Shown: positions 32,937-42,926, counted from the stretch's first letter. The stretch is 55,550 nucleotides of DNA from Bacillota bacterium (GCA_018435125.1 JAHDNZ010000037.1:1-55550), one strand, 5' to 3'. A program made the numbers and translations. The notes: generated from the letters alone by a model not told the origin.

Positions 32937-34910
32937 ATGAACTATATTTATGTAGGCATTATATCTATTTGTATACTAATTGTAAGTAGCCTGTTAGCTA
33001 AAAGATCAAAAAAAGGACGAAAAGTATTTATAATACTCTCGTCCGTCTATAGCATTGTCTATTTATTCTGGCGGGCATTTTTTACGCTTCCTACGGATTC
33101 AATGATAAATTTTATCTTCGCCTTTTTGTTATTTATGGCCGAAGCTATTGGGCATATTCAGTCTTTAATATTTAAGGTATTGTTTTGGGAAGATTACAAA
33201 GAACCACAGGCATCTTTGGATTCGTTTTTAGAGCTTCCAACGGTCGATATTTTGATCGCTACTTACAATGAACCGGAGGAATTGCTTAAACTGACAGCTA
33301 TAGGTTGTATAAATATTGATTATCCGAAGGAAAAAGTAAATATTTTTCTCTGTGATGATGGGAGACGCCAAAAGGTTAAAGAACTGGCAGACCAATTAGG
33401 TATAGGTTATATTACCAGAACTGATAACAAGCATGCCAAAGCTGGGAATATAAATAACGCCTTAACTAAAACAAAAGGGGAAGTTATTCTGCTTTTAGAT
33501 GCAGATATGGTTCCCCATCCTAGAATCTTAAAAAGAATTCTACCTCAATTTACAGATCCCGAAGTTGGCTTTGTTCAAACCCCGCAAGTTTTTTATAACG
33601 CCGATCCTTTCCAATATAATCTGTATATGGAAAACTACATCCCCAATGAGCAGGATCTCTTTATGCGCAAAATTCAAGCTGGCAAAGCCAGATATAACGC
33701 TGTTATGCATGTGGGTACAAATGCCGTATTTAGAAGGACTGCTCTTTTTGAAATTGGTGGAATTCCCTATGGAAGTATTACTGAAGATATGTTAACAGGG
33801 ATGCTTTTGCAAAACAAAGGTTATAAATCGGTTTTTATTAAAGAAACTTTAGCCTTGGGTTTATCTCCCGATAAGTTTAGTGATTTGGTAAAACAAAGAG
33901 ATCGTTGGGCCCGCGGTAGTATTCAAATTGCCAAAAAGTGGCGGATCTGGAATCTACCGGGCTTAAGTTTTATGCAAAAACTTTTATATACTGACAGCAT
34001 CGTCTATTGGCTTTATGGTTTAAGAAAAATGTTTTTTATTATTATCCCCTTGCTGGTTACCTTTTTTGGGGTAAGTGTTTTAAATGCAGAGCCTTTAAAA
34101 CTAATGGCATTTTTCTTGCTGGGTAATTTAGCTTCTATAATGCAGTTTAGAAGTCTTTTTAAAAGTGATCGCTCTATGGCCTGGGCCCATATCTATGATA
34201 CGGTTTTAGCACCTTTTGCTTCCTGGGCAGTTATTAAAGAACTATTCCTTCCGGATACTAGGTTTATTGTAACACCAAAAACCAGAGAAGAAGATAAGGG
34301 AGGACTTAATCTTAAATTAGCTCACCCACATATTATTGTTCTTCTTTTAAATCTAATAGCAACAGCCTTTATTCTAAGCCATATATTTAGAACTGATGAA
34401 ATAACGTTGGATTTATATACCATAAACCTCTTTTGGATTATCTATAACAGCTTAGGCTTAATTGTGGCCATACTGGTTACAATTGAACGACCACGAATTA
34501 GAAGCAAAGAACGTTTTACTACCGATTTAAATGCTGAAATATGCTGTGAAACAGAAATTGGATGTTGCATGGAGGGAAAAATTCTTGATATTTCCGAAGG
34601 CGGACTTAGAGTTGGTTTTACAAAACCTGTTTCTCCTCAAATCGGTGATATAATTAAAGTTAAATCAGAGGATTTAGGTAATTTAGCCACCAAGGTTACC
34701 TGGAAACAAAGTAATGAAATAGGTTTGCAATTTATTAATCCTGAGACTGTAATTGCCCAAATAATAACTATAATGTTTCAGGATGAAGCAAAGTATCGCG
34801 GGACAATAGACAGTAAATACGATAATTTTTATGAGATATTATTCTACGAGTTAAAAAGACCATTGCCTAAACAATTACCGCATATCAATCATTATAAGAA
34901 GCCAAATTAG
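32937..34910 (+). CDS. Cellulose-synthase-like GT2 glycosyltransferase with PilZ domain
   Basis: 657 residues. Two N-terminal membrane helices precede a family-2 glycosyltransferase domain with IATYNEPEE near 115, the UDP-binding DDGR near 138, DADM near 187, TEDM near 283 and the QRDRWARGS motif near 320. Four to six further helices follow. A C-terminal PilZ domain has RIRSKER (RxxxR, near 523) and DISEGGLRVG (near 550), the c-di-GMP-binding residues. This is a BcsA-type synthase that makes a beta-glucan or similar polymer and exports it, switched on by c-di-GMP. No BcsB, C or Z genes flank it, so the product and partners are open. ATG 32937 follows AAGGAG at 11 bases. Confidence 0.88.
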   Translation: MNYIYVGIISICILIVSSLLAKRSKKGRKVFIILSSVYSIVYLFWRAFFTLPTDSMINFIFAFLLFMAEAIGHIQSLIFKVLFWEDYKEPQASLDSFLELPTVDILIATYNEPEELLKLTAIGCINIDYPKEKVNIFLCDDGRRQKVKELADQLGIGYITRTDNKHAKAGNINNALTKTKGEVILLLDADMVPHPRILKRILPQFTDPEVGFVQTPQVFYNADPFQYNLYMENYIPNEQDLFMRKIQAGKARYNAVMHVGTNAVFRRTALFEIGGIPYGSITEDMLTGMLLQNKGYKSVFIKETLALGLSPDKFSDLVKQRDRWARGSIQIAKKWRIWNLPGLSFMQKLLYTDSIVYWLYGLRKMFFIIIPLLVTFFGVSVLNAEPLKLMAFFLLGNLASIMQFRSLFKSDRSMAWAHIYDTVLAPFASWAVIKELFLPDTRFIVTPKTREEDKGGLNLKLAHPHIIVLLLNLIATAFILSHIFRTDEITLDLYTINLFWIIYNSLGLIVAILVTIERPRIRSKERFTTDLNAEICCETEIGCCMEGKILDISEGGLRVGFTKPVSPQIGDIIKVKSEDLGNLATKVTWKQSNEIGLQFINPETVIAQIITIMFQDEAKYRGTIDSKYDNFYEILFYELKRPLPKQLPHINHYKKPN

Positions 34911-35133
34911 ATCTCAAAAACCACTATTACAAATGAAATTATAAATGACACCATAGCTTATAGAAAGAAATCGCATGTAAAAACTAAATTGAGATTAAAT
35001 ATAAATTTCTCAAATAGAATCAGCCAGGAAATCGATTTGGGATTACCGAAATAAGATAAAAAGAAAAGTCCAGTAGAACAAAAGACAGTTGTTATTTTCA
35101 AAAGTTAACTATTAAACGGGGGCTTGAGATTAA
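34911..35133. other. Spacer between the GT2 and metallophosphoesterase genes
   Basis: 223 bases without a gene, terminator or clear promoter. AACGGGGGCTTG before ATG 35134 is the ribosome binding site of the next gene. Confidence 0.4.
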
Positions 35134-38100
35134 ATGAGTTTGTCGGATAAATGGCCAATAATAGTGCCGGTTATTTTATTCCCAATTCTAATTGTCATGA
35201 GTTGTGCCCACGCTTCAGCTAGTTCGTTTATAGCTGATGGTTATACCTGTAGTTTAGAAGAGTGTACCTACATTGCAGGTACTACCGAAATTTATGTAAG
35301 CGGTGGGGAAGGAGATAGCTTTACACTTAAAGTAGATGGTAAGACACTTCATCCTAATGAAGATTGTAAACCTGAAATCCGTTTCTTATATCAAGGCGGC
35401 GATGGTGTTGAAGGGCGGGATATTAAAACCGATGCTACCTCCAATGCTGCCAATAAAATTAGTATAAATAATAAACTCCTAGGTCGCTTTCCAAGCGACG
35501 GTTCCATAGGTGTTGGTATCAGAACCAGTAGAGTTAAAAGCGGCGAAAACGCTGTTACGGTTATTATCGGCGGCTTTTTTGGTGATGGTCCCTATGATGA
35601 AAAAAAACCCCACGGTCAGGGTTCTGGCAATCAAGGCAAAACCAAAGATGACTTTCTACTTAGTAATGTTCACTTTGTGCTGCCAAATGGACAGAAGGTT
35701 ATTCCGGATGGGTTTGTCTCTTATAAAGCTAAAGCTGTGGGCTCGACGGAGAAGGTAATCCAGCGATATAAGCCATATCCATTCAAAGAAGATGAGAAGT
35801 TCTGGGTCGGTGATGGCTGGGGAAGTTATGATACCTGGGCTGGCAATACCACCGATAAAACCATTATTAATTCGGTAGATAAAGGCCGCTATGATATTCC
35901 CTATAAAGTAGATTTTCTCTTAAATTATGAAAAACCAGATTCTGAAGCGATCTTCGAATTAGACACCAAAACCTATAAAGATGGTCCGCATATGTTTGAA
36001 GTGTTTGTAGGCGAGAACTGTGTCTTTAGAAAAGAGTTAATTATAGATAATTCCTGGCCGGTTGTTACCACCAATATTAAAATGCAGCAAAATATTGAAA
36101 ATGGTTTTATCTTAGAAGCAACCTTTGGTGATGAAGTTTCCGGTCTTAAAACCCATCTTGCCCGTTTAGAAGGTCAAGAGATTGGTAATACTCCCAATCT
36201 AAAAACTAAGCTGGCTAATTTAAAACCTGGCGTGCATAGTTTGATTTTTGAAGCCAGTGACATAGCTGGCAATACCATCTATCAAAGTTTTTATTTTAAT
36301 GTTGTGGAAAATGCAATACCCGATTACCGAATTTCAACCACTGAAGATGGGAGTTTTTCCTTGTTGGCTGATAGCCAAAAAAGGTACCAAGTGGTTTTTT
36401 ATGAAGCTAATCCGCTTGAGTACACCTCTTACTATGGTACCTTTGATGGGTTAAAAACTCAATCAAAACGGACTTTTGATATTCTAGGGACAGTATTAGG
36501 AGTAACTACCAAAGCGGTTTCAGCTTTGCCGTATCATGCCTTCGAGGTTGATGTACATGGTGTCAAAACGCCAAATATTAAGCTGTCCTATCAAGGTGAA
36601 ACCCTAGAAGGCGAGCGCCTAGCCTTAAAAGCGTTCAATCAAAAAACCTTAACCTGGGATACCTTAGCTACAGGTATGGGCAAAGTTAATCTTTTAGCCG
36701 AGGTAGATCTTGACAGTTACGCCAAAGAGGGCAGGCTCCGAGTTATGGCCGTTACTGATTATATCACCAACGGGAGCGATACTCTCTTGTGGATTACAGA
36801 TCCCCAACATTACACCAAGTTTTCCGATTTAAATAAGTTCTATGATCAGATGCATCAATATGCAGCCGATGAGTATTTAAAAGGGAATATTGGGTATCTA
36901 ATCAATACCGGGGATTTGGTAGATGATGCACCTAGCAGTCTACTAGCCCCAAATCAGTGGGAGATAGCAGATAAGGCCATTAATTATGCCGAAAATATGG
37001 GTGTACCAAGCGGTGTTGTAACCGGAAACCATGATACCGGTAACTTCCCTTCGATGGATTATAGTCTCTTCTTTCAATACTTCGGTGCCGATCGCTACCG
37101 TACCAAACCTTATTATGGAGGCAGTTTAAATAACAATGCTTGCCATTATGATCTGGTGACTATCGGCAATCATGATCTTGTAGTTTTGTATTTAGGTTAT
37201 GGTGTGGAAGGAACACCTGAGACTATTGCCTGGGCCAATCAGATACTGAAGCGCTACAGCCATCGCAACGCCATTATCTGTACCCATCAGTATCTTTCAG
37301 CTACTACCGGTGGCTATGATACCAACTCGCGGGCTAAAGAGATCTATAACGAAATTGTTCTGCCCAATGAAAACGTGAAACTGGTTTTATGTGGTCACAA
37401 TCATGGCAGTATTAAACTGGAAAAGAAAATTGCTAACCGTGTCGTTTATGAAATACTTTCTGACTATCAGTTTATTCAACTGATGCCGTATTCTTATTAT
37501 AACGGTAATAGGCACTACCAGGGGAGTGTCCCGGATTGCAATGGAGAAGGCTATCTCCGCTCCATGACATTTTTCGGCAATCTGGTTAAGACTAAGACCT
37601 TTTCTCCTGTGACAGGAGGTAAAAACCCCTTTGGCATGCGTGATGAGTTTGATATTACTCTAGACTTCCAACCCCCCAAACGTCAGCTAACCACCTATGC
37701 TTTTGCGGCTGTGGAAGTAGGAAGAGAGATAGAAACGGCGACTATTGAGGGAGGTAAGGACTATCAAAGCCGGTATACTGGTAGTGCTAAGGCTTTGGTG
37801 GCAGCTATTTCTACCTCTAGCAGTACTGTTTTTACAGCCCCCCTGCAATTTAATCTGGCTAAGCCCCAAAATCCGAAAATTCTGTTAACTCCAGCCGATC
37901 TCTATAATCTTGAGGTATTAGTAACTGAAGCTAAAGCTTTAGATAGTTTAGACTACCTTAAGGATTCATGGGCCAATTTAGAGAGCAGTCTAAGGGCAGC
38001 CGAGATAATTTTGATTTCGTCTAACCCGAGCGAGGACAGAATTGCCAAGGCGTATCACGATCTCTTTGTAGCTAAGACCGCTTTACAACCCAAGGGGGAA

Positions 38101-38613
38101 ACAATACTCGATCCTGATGATTTGCAGGTTTTATATGAATACCATCTGGATCTGGATAACTGGGTTAACTCCAATGGTCCGGTAAACCTTAACGCTAACG
38201 GTTCTTATCTTTTGGCTACCAAAACAGAAAGTGGGCTAATAATTGAAAAGACCTCTAATGCTCCAAACGGTTGGCCACAGATGAAATACAATAGTAGCCC
38301 TGTTACAATTACTCCGGCAGATGGTAAAATCTATCTCTACCTAGATATCGATGCTTCTAGCCCCTGGGTTTTGTATCCGATTGTAAAACAGAATAGAAGA
38401 ACAGCCAATTTCCGTCTCAATTATGTTATTGAGGGTCTGGGCAATATAGAATCTGATGGTGGTCCAGGTGTATTTAAGGGCGTCTTTGATATTACCGAAG
38501 CCTTTAAGAAATATCGTTTTGATCTGACTCAGCCTCTAGAGATAACGATGATGATAAATGCTGTTCCGGGACCGGTTGCCATAAAACGTCTAGCCATTAT
38601 GACTAAAAAATAA
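35134..38613 (+). CDS. Large secreted metallophosphoesterase with FIVAR and C-terminal beta domains
   Basis: 1159 residues. The N-terminus is a signal peptide (hydrophobic 9-26, then SCAHASASS; the cysteine could form an imperfect lipobox). Beta-rich Ig-like domains extend to about residue 540. A calcineurin-like phosphoesterase follows with TDPQH near 553, NTGDLVDD near 592, GNHDTG near 631, a second GNHDL near 682, THQY near 716 and the metal-binding GHNHGS near 754, so the metal-site residues are complete. A FIVAR-type helical domain (about 920-985) and a beta-sandwich C-terminus follow. It should act outside the cytoplasmic membrane on phosphate esters or nucleotides. The FIVAR part suggests attachment to the cell envelope or to polysaccharide. 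Its substrate is unknown. Confidence 0.85.
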   Translation: MSLSDKWPIIVPVILFPILIVMSCAHASASSFIADGYTCSLEECTYIAGTTEIYVSGGEGDSFTLKVDGKTLHPNEDCKPEIRFLYQGGDGVEGRDIKTDATSNAANKISINNKLLGRFPSDGSIGVGIRTSRVKSGENAVTVIIGGFFGDGPYDEKKPHGQGSGNQGKTKDDFLLSNVHFVLPNGQKVIPDGFVSYKAKAVGSTEKVIQRYKPYPFKEDEKFWVGDGWGSYDTWAGNTTDKTIINSVDKGRYDIPYKVDFLLNYEKPDSEAIFELDTKTYKDGPHMFEVFVGENCVFRKELIIDNSWPVVTTNIKMQQNIENGFILEATFGDEVSGLKTHLARLEGQEIGNTPNLKTKLANLKPGVHSLIFEASDIAGNTIYQSFYFNVVENAIPDYRISTTEDGSFSLLADSQKRYQVVFYEANPLEYTSYYGTFDGLKTQSKRTFDILGTVLGVTTKAVSALPYHAFEVDVHGVKTPNIKLSYQGETLEGERLALKAFNQKTLTWDTLATGMGKVNLLAEVDLDSYAKEGRLRVMAVTDYITNGSDTLLWITDPQHYTKFSDLNKFYDQMHQYAADEYLKGNIGYLINTGDLVDDAPSSLLAPNQWEIADKAINYAENMGVPSGVVTGNHDTGNFPSMDYSLFFQYFGADRYRTKPYYGGSLNNNACHYDLVTIGNHDLVVLYLGYGVEGTPETIAWANQILKRYSHRNAIICTHQYLSATTGGYDTNSRAKEIYNEIVLPNENVKLVLCGHNHGSIKLEKKIANRVVYEILSDYQFIQLMPYSYYNGNRHYQGSVPDCNGEGYLRSMTFFGNLVKTKTFSPVTGGKNPFGMRDEFDITLDFQPPKRQLTTYAFAAVEVGREIETATIEGGKDYQSRYTGSAKALVAAISTSSSTVFTAPLQFNLAKPQNPKILLTPADLYNLEVLVTEAKALDSLDYLKDSWANLESSLRAAEIILISSNPSEDRIAKAYHDLFVAKTALQPKGETILDPDDLQVLYEYHLDLDNWVNSNGPVNLNANGSYLLATKTESGLIIEKTSNAPNGWPQMKYNSSPVTITPADGKIYLYLDIDASSPWVLYPIVKQNRRTANFRLNYVIEGLGNIESDGGPGVFKGVFDITEAFKKYRFDLTQPLEITMMINAVPGPVAIKRLAIMTKK

Positions 38614-38637
38614 AACCAAAACAAACTTAATAACTGC

Positions 38638-38680
38638 ACAAAAAAGGAAGCCGGTGGTAAAAACCCAAGGCTTCCTTAAA
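38638..38680 (-). terminator. Terminator of the sugar-binding-protein gene
   Basis: AAGGAAGCC (38644-38652) and GGCTTCCTT (38669-38677) form a 9-bp stem. On the minus strand it runs into a T-stretch, so it mainly serves the gene that ends at 38782. It may also help to end the metallophosphoesterase transcript. Confidence 0.75.
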
Positions 38681-38781
38681 TATTGACTATAGATTTCTAT
38701 TTAGCGTAGGCTTAAAGGCAAAGCCTAAGAAGATGGCGCCGTCAAATTAGGGAAAAAGGGATGCAACTGACATCTATCTCC

Positions 38782-40068
38782 TTATAGGTTGGCAATATAT
38801 TTACTAAATTCTTTTAATTTTCTTTGAATCTCTTGTGTGGAATCCTTTGCAGCTTGTATAAGTGCATCTTCAGGGCGGGCATTTTGAAAAAGAACACTAG
38901 AAAAAGCAAAGTCAATATAACGATCTGCAACATAGCCTCCTACAACTGCTCTTTGCATCTTACAGGCAGCTAAAGCTTTCCGAGCCACATCCAGTTGTTC
39001 TACAGGAAAGATAGATTTATCAATAGAATCTCTGGTTGAAAAAAAGAGATGCCATTTCGCTGGGGTTTCTAAGGCGAGCTTAGAGAATTTACCTATAAAC
39101 TGTGGAGAAACCACCCACTCTAAAAACTTCCAAGCCGCTTGTTTCTTTTTAGAACTAGAGGTAATAGCCCAAGTAAGCATCTTGCCGGTATTCGTGTGAT
39201 CAATTGAGCCATCTTTTTTCTTGTGACCTGGCATCTGAGCGATATCCCAGTTACCTTCGATCTGAGGTGCGACATAGAACCTTGAATAATACCAGTTTTG
39301 ATAGATTTGAATAGGAGTAGAGCCATCGGTAAAGGTCTGGTACCCGGGATCTTCTAAAGGAAATTTATAATCTTTAAATAAAGAGATGAATTCTTTAAAC
39401 GCTTCAATGATCAGAGGATGGTCTAAATTGGAAGCAGTACCATCTGTTGTATAGATATCGGTACCTCTTTGAAAAACAAACGGCAGGAATCTTGTTGTTG
39501 TACGTGCAGCCTCGTCACCCTGGTAGTCATAATAGATATCCATATTTCTAGCTTTTAATTTACCGGACAGATTTTTTAATTCATCCCAAGTTTTGGGAAA
39601 CTCGGCACCAATTTCTTTGAGTATATCGGTGCGATAGTATGACCAAGTCCAATTAACCTCACCAGGTAGCGCAAAAACAGAATTCTTATAGGTTAGTTGC
39701 CTCATAAGTCCCGGGTGCATTTGCTCTAGGACCTTATTAAAATTAGGCATATTATTGATTTTTTGTAAAGCTCCACGCACACCTAGTTCAACAATTTGGT
39801 TGGAAAAAAGTTCAACAACGTCAGGAGCATCATTACCTATAACCGCAAGCAGTAACTTAGTGGTTATATCGGCCACAGGTGCACTCTGAAATTCCACTTG
39901 AATTCCAGTTTTGGGTTCAAAGTCTTCTTTTACCATTTGCCTAAGGATTTGTCCTAAAGCTCCGTCATACCAAACCCAAACAGTAATCTTTTCAGCAAAA
40001 ACCCCAGTAGCTAACATTAGGACGAGTAAAATACAAAACGCTTCGGAAAAATGATTTTTACACCACAC
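38782..40068 (-). CDS. Extracellular sugar-binding protein (ABC solute-binding, family 1), second copy
   Basis: 428 residues with features of family-1 sugar-binding proteins (GDEAARTTTRFLPFVFQRG, WAITSSSKKKQAAWKFLEWV) and the same order of blocks as the protein at 28058. The signal peptide (hydrophobic residues 10-24, ...GVFAEK) has an AXA-like site and no lipobox cysteine. The start is GTG 40068, preceded by GGAGGAG. An ATG overlapping it is out of frame and stops early. No permease or ATPase genes are adjacent. The two orphan binding proteins may feed a shared transporter elsewhere. The substrate is unknown. Confidence 0.87.
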   Translation of the reverse strand: MWCKNHFSEAFCILLVLMLATGVFAEKITVWVWYDGALGQILRQMVKEDFEPKTGIQVEFQSAPVADITTKLLLAVIGNDAPDVVELFSNQIVELGVRGALQKINNMPNFNKVLEQMHPGLMRQLTYKNSVFALPGEVNWTWSYYRTDILKEIGAEFPKTWDELKNLSGKLKARNMDIYYDYQGDEAARTTTRFLPFVFQRGTDIYTTDGTASNLDHPLIIEAFKEFISLFKDYKFPLEDPGYQTFTDGSTPIQIYQNWYYSRFYVAPQIEGNWDIAQMPGHKKKDGSIDHTNTGKMLTWAITSSSKKKQAAWKFLEWVVSPQFIGKFSKLALETPAKWHLFFSTRDSIDKSIFPVEQLDVARKALAACKMQRAVVGGYVADRYIDFAFSSVLFQNARPEDALIQAAKDSTQEIQRKLKEFSKYIANL

Positions 40069-40216
40069 ATGATCTCCTCCTTTTAAGGTTATAATACCTA
40101 TTCCTTAATTAATAGGCTATTCCTGTTAGTCTTCCATTGAAAAAAACGATGGGAAATTTATTTGTAAATAAAGTAGGTAATCAAGCTTTGAAAAATCCAA
40201 CGGAAAAGAGGTGGTT

Positions 40217-41260
40217 TTAGCTAACATCTGCTTTAGATACCGGAAATGTTTTTTTAGGGGTGAGTCTTAAAAGAACCAGTTCACTTAACCACTTCAAAAA
40301 AACAGTACTAACAGTAACTAAAACAGCTATTACCAAGAGGTTTACAATTTTTAGAGAGGTCAAGTTAAGCAGAGAAAACGGTCCTAAAATAAAAATTTGG
40401 TGGGTTAAGTAAATCTCATAGGAATAAAAAGCTAGAGTCCTTATAGCTGTGGCTGTTTTGGGGAGAGTTTCCCAGTTAATCTTGGAAAAAAGTAAGTACA
40501 TAGTAACAAACAAAAAGCTTCCTAAAAAGAATTTTGACCAGGGAACATATCTTACAGGGAGTTTATTTACGGGCGAGAGGTGTTCAAAGTAGATTCTAAT
40601 AAGAGTGGTTACTGCAGTAGTAAGCCCTAGCCCGATAACAAGTTTTCTGGGAATTTGGCCTTGATAGCGACAGGAAATAAAGAAAGCCAAGACAAAGGTG
40701 GCTATCCCAGCTGCATATGAAAAGGGTATCCAAGTGGCTGTTTCCAGCCGATGTAATATATAAAAGAAGGCTCCCAGGCCAAGATAAAAAACACTTGCGC
40801 TTAACCTGCAAGAGATATTTCTAAGATAACTTAAAAAAATTGCCGTAACATAACAGTAAATGATAAGAGATAAAAACCAGAGGTGTTCTATCCCAGTCAC
40901 GTTTATATTAAAACCGATAGTTCCAAATAGATACTTAGGAATTTGTTTTAACCCGATATTAAGACTGCCAGTGTAGTAGTAAAAGATGGGCAACACTAGA
41001 AGCAGAAAAAGCCAATAGGGGATGAGAATCCGCGTTAGCCTTTTTTTGAGAAATACAAGCTTGTTGGTATAGTCAGAGTGGGCTAGCAAAAAACCGGACA
41101 TAAACAAAAAAATGTGGACACCCACATTAATCCACCAGGCTAAAAAGTGGTTATAACCTTGCATGACATGACAAGAGATTATCATTAAGGTTGCAATAGC
41201 TCTGATTGTAGAAATAGCCAAGCTTTGGGAAGCATTTAATTGAAATAGCTTATCGCTCAT
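40217..41260 (-). CDS. Acyltransferase 3 family membrane protein
   Basis: 347 residues with about ten hydrophobic segments. The first block, ISCHVMQGYNHF (catalytic-type histidine near 30) followed by NVGVHIFLFMSGFLL, and FLKKRLTRILIPYWLF near 70 are hallmarks of the acyltransferase-3 (OafA/NodX-like) family. These enzymes O-acylate cell-surface sugars or exported polysaccharides, which fits the nearby GT2 gene though they are not in one operon. AAGGAGTGAG stands before the ATG on the minus strand. The acyl acceptor is unknown. Confidence 0.85.
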   Translation of the reverse strand: MSDKLFQLNASQSLAISTIRAIATLMIISCHVMQGYNHFLAWWINVGVHIFLFMSGFLLAHSDYTNKLVFLKKRLTRILIPYWLFLLLVLPIFYYYTGSLNIGLKQIPKYLFGTIGFNINVTGIEHLWFLSLIIYCYVTAIFLSYLRNISCRLSASVFYLGLGAFFYILHRLETATWIPFSYAAGIATFVLAFFISCRYQGQIPRKLVIGLGLTTAVTTLIRIYFEHLSPVNKLPVRYVPWSKFFLGSFLFVTMYLLFSKINWETLPKTATAIRTLAFYSYEIYLTHQIFILGPFSLLNLTSLKIVNLLVIAVLVTVSTVFLKWLSELVLLRLTPKKTFPVSKADVS

Positions 41261-41706
41261 TTGCGTCTCACTCCTTAGATTAGGATCATTCGGCTAGGGC
41301 TTTTAAGCTCCTTTTTATTTAGTTAAATACTTAGGATAGTCTATTATAAACAGAGAGCGAACCTTCCACTCGGAGAAATATAACGGAATAAGGCTTGAAG
41401 GCTTACTGACAAAGTAGAGTAAGAAGCTATATTTACATGTATCTAAGCTTAACAAATAAACAGTTCTTATTTTTGGCTAAAGGATTGATTCTCCAGGAAA
41501 GAAAGGGTATGCTAAAGCTAATCTTTATTCTGCGATTATTCATTCATGCTTCATAGAGAACGAAAGGAGTTGTTGTTTTATGACTATTGTTGAGGTGGCT
41601 TTCGTCTAAAACAGAATATTGGGCAAAGCAATATTTTTCAAGGTGTATAGGCGCCTTTTATTGTTGTGCATTTTCGAGTAACCTTTCGTTAATACTGTAG
41701 ATTTCT
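41261..41706. other. Gene-free stretch at the edge of the acquired island
   Basis: 446 bases. GAAAGGAG at 41569-41576 is followed by ATG 41581 and nine codons (MTIVEVAFV) to a TAA, a possible gene remnant or small leader. A short hairpin AAGGTG/CGCCTT with TTTTATT lies near 41640-41665. No other feature was seen. Confidence 0.35.
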
Positions 41707-41763
41707 ATGGGCATACGAACAGGTTTGCCATGTTTGTTTTATAAACACTTGCATTACCTGTAA
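41707..41763 (+). CDS. Possible leader peptide (18 residues)
   Basis: ATG 41707 opens an 18-codon frame (MGIRTGLPCLFYKHLHYL) that ends three bases before a terminator-like hairpin and 80 bases before the methyltransferase gene. This arrangement resembles ribosome-dependent attenuation of antibiotic-resistance genes. No good ribosome binding site precedes it, so it may be chance. The peptide matches no leader I recognise. Confidence 0.35.
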   Translation: MGIRTGLPCLFYKHLHYL

Positions 41764-41766
41764 AGA

Positions 41767-41810
41767 ACCGTAGTTTGCAGCTATCGATGGCTGCTTGCTG
41801 CGGTATTTTT
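41767..41810 (+). terminator. Terminator or attenuator before the methyltransferase gene
   Basis: ACCGTAGT pairs with GCTGCGGT (two wobbles), and GCAGC pairs with GCTGC around an 8-base loop, followed by ATTTTT. It lies between the leader-like frame and the gene at 41844, so it would reduce transcription of that gene unless opened. Confidence 0.6.
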
Positions 41811-41843
41811 ATGACCAAAATGATTTGAAAGCGAGGATAAATT

Positions 41844-42665
41844 GTGTATAACACGTTAAACGAATTATTGCGAAAACCGAAGCTTTACGAAAAGACCCAA
41901 GAAAAATTATGGAACGATCCGCATATCTCTAAGGGTATGCTCGCAGCGCACCTGAATCCCAATATTGATGCCGCAAGTCGTAAACCTGAGTCCATAGAAC
42001 GCTCGGTGGAGTGGATATGTTCCTTGCTACCGCTCGGCACGAGGCTTCTTGATATCGGCTGCGGTCCGGGATTATATACTAAGCGCTTATCTGAACGCGG
42101 ACTGTGTGTTACGGGCTTGGATTTTTCAGAACGTTCCATCGCCTATGCAAAGGAACACGACGCTAAAAGTCAATATGTAATGCAAGATTATCTCGAAATG
42201 GAGTTTGAAAATTTGTACGACATGGTCACGTTGATTTGGTGTGACTATGGTGCTTTGATACCCGAAGATCGCTATAATCTGCTTGACCGTGTGTATAGGG
42301 CTTTGAAACCAGACGGGATATTTTTACTTGATGTGTTCACACCGCAATGGAACCTCGGTTGCAAGGAAAACACATCATGGGAAGTCTGTGCCCGCGGCGG
42401 TTTTTGGAGTCCAAACCCGCATATCTGTCTGAACGCGCAGTATTACTATAGCAAAAGCATTGGCATGAGGCGAACTGTTATCGTTGAGGATGAGAACATC
42501 AGGAGTTTTAATATCTGGGAAACATGCTTTACGAAACAATCTTTATCAGAGGAAATTCAACTGCATAACTTTATACCTGTTGATTATTATTCTGATGTTG
42601 AAGGTAAGCTATACGAAGAAAATTCACCGATCTTGTGTGCGGTGATGAAAAAGCAGGAGGGCTAA
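41844..42665 (+). CDS. Class I SAM-dependent methyltransferase
   Basis: 273 residues. The SAM-binding motif LLDIGCGPGLYTKRL near 70-84, an acidic loop VTGLDFSERSI near 92 and LKPDGIFLLDVF near 155 define a class I methyltransferase. The N- and C-terminal parts are larger than in minimal members and may bind the substrate. The start is GTG 41844 after GCGAGGATAA. The local composition and codon use (more GC, CGC and CTG codons) differ from the A/T-rich neighbours, and the attenuator upstream resembles that of resistance genes. An antibiotic- or small-molecule-modifying role is inferred, not shown. Confidence 0.82.
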   Translation: MYNTLNELLRKPKLYEKTQEKLWNDPHISKGMLAAHLNPNIDAASRKPESIERSVEWICSLLPLGTRLLDIGCGPGLYTKRLSERGLCVTGLDFSERSIAYAKEHDAKSQYVMQDYLEMEFENLYDMVTLIWCDYGALIPEDRYNLLDRVYRALKPDGIFLLDVFTPQWNLGCKENTSWEVCARGGFWSPNPHICLNAQYYYSKSIGMRRTVIVEDENIRSFNIWETCFTKQSLSEEIQLHNFIPVDYYSDVEGKLYEENSPILCAVMKKQEG

Positions 42666-42926
42666 AATGGTTGTTGCAACCATGGCTATGAAGCTCGCTC
42701 ACTAACGGGGGATGATGCCATTTTCGGTGCGATTTGGTGACGCTTACTGCTGGATGGTGGTAATAGCGCCATACATTGACCGATACAACCACGCATAGCC
42801 GGCAACAGTTCGGATAAAGGGATGAAAAAAGCAGGAAGCAGAAGTATTCGCTACCTCTAAAGGACGGCCGAGAATCGGCCATTCTAAGATTAAAGCCCGA
42901 AAGAATTAATCCTACGAATTAACAGT

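Noticed and set aside
41707-41810. Identity with the leader of a known tetracycline or macrolide resistance gene
   Set aside because: The layout is similar, but the peptide does not match any leader I know and the gene behind it is a methyltransferase of unclear type.
42571-42882. 103-codon minus-strand frame at the end of the methyltransferase gene
   Set aside because: It is antisense to the methyltransferase and the spacer, has no ribosome binding site, and gives a low-complexity, unfamiliar sequence.
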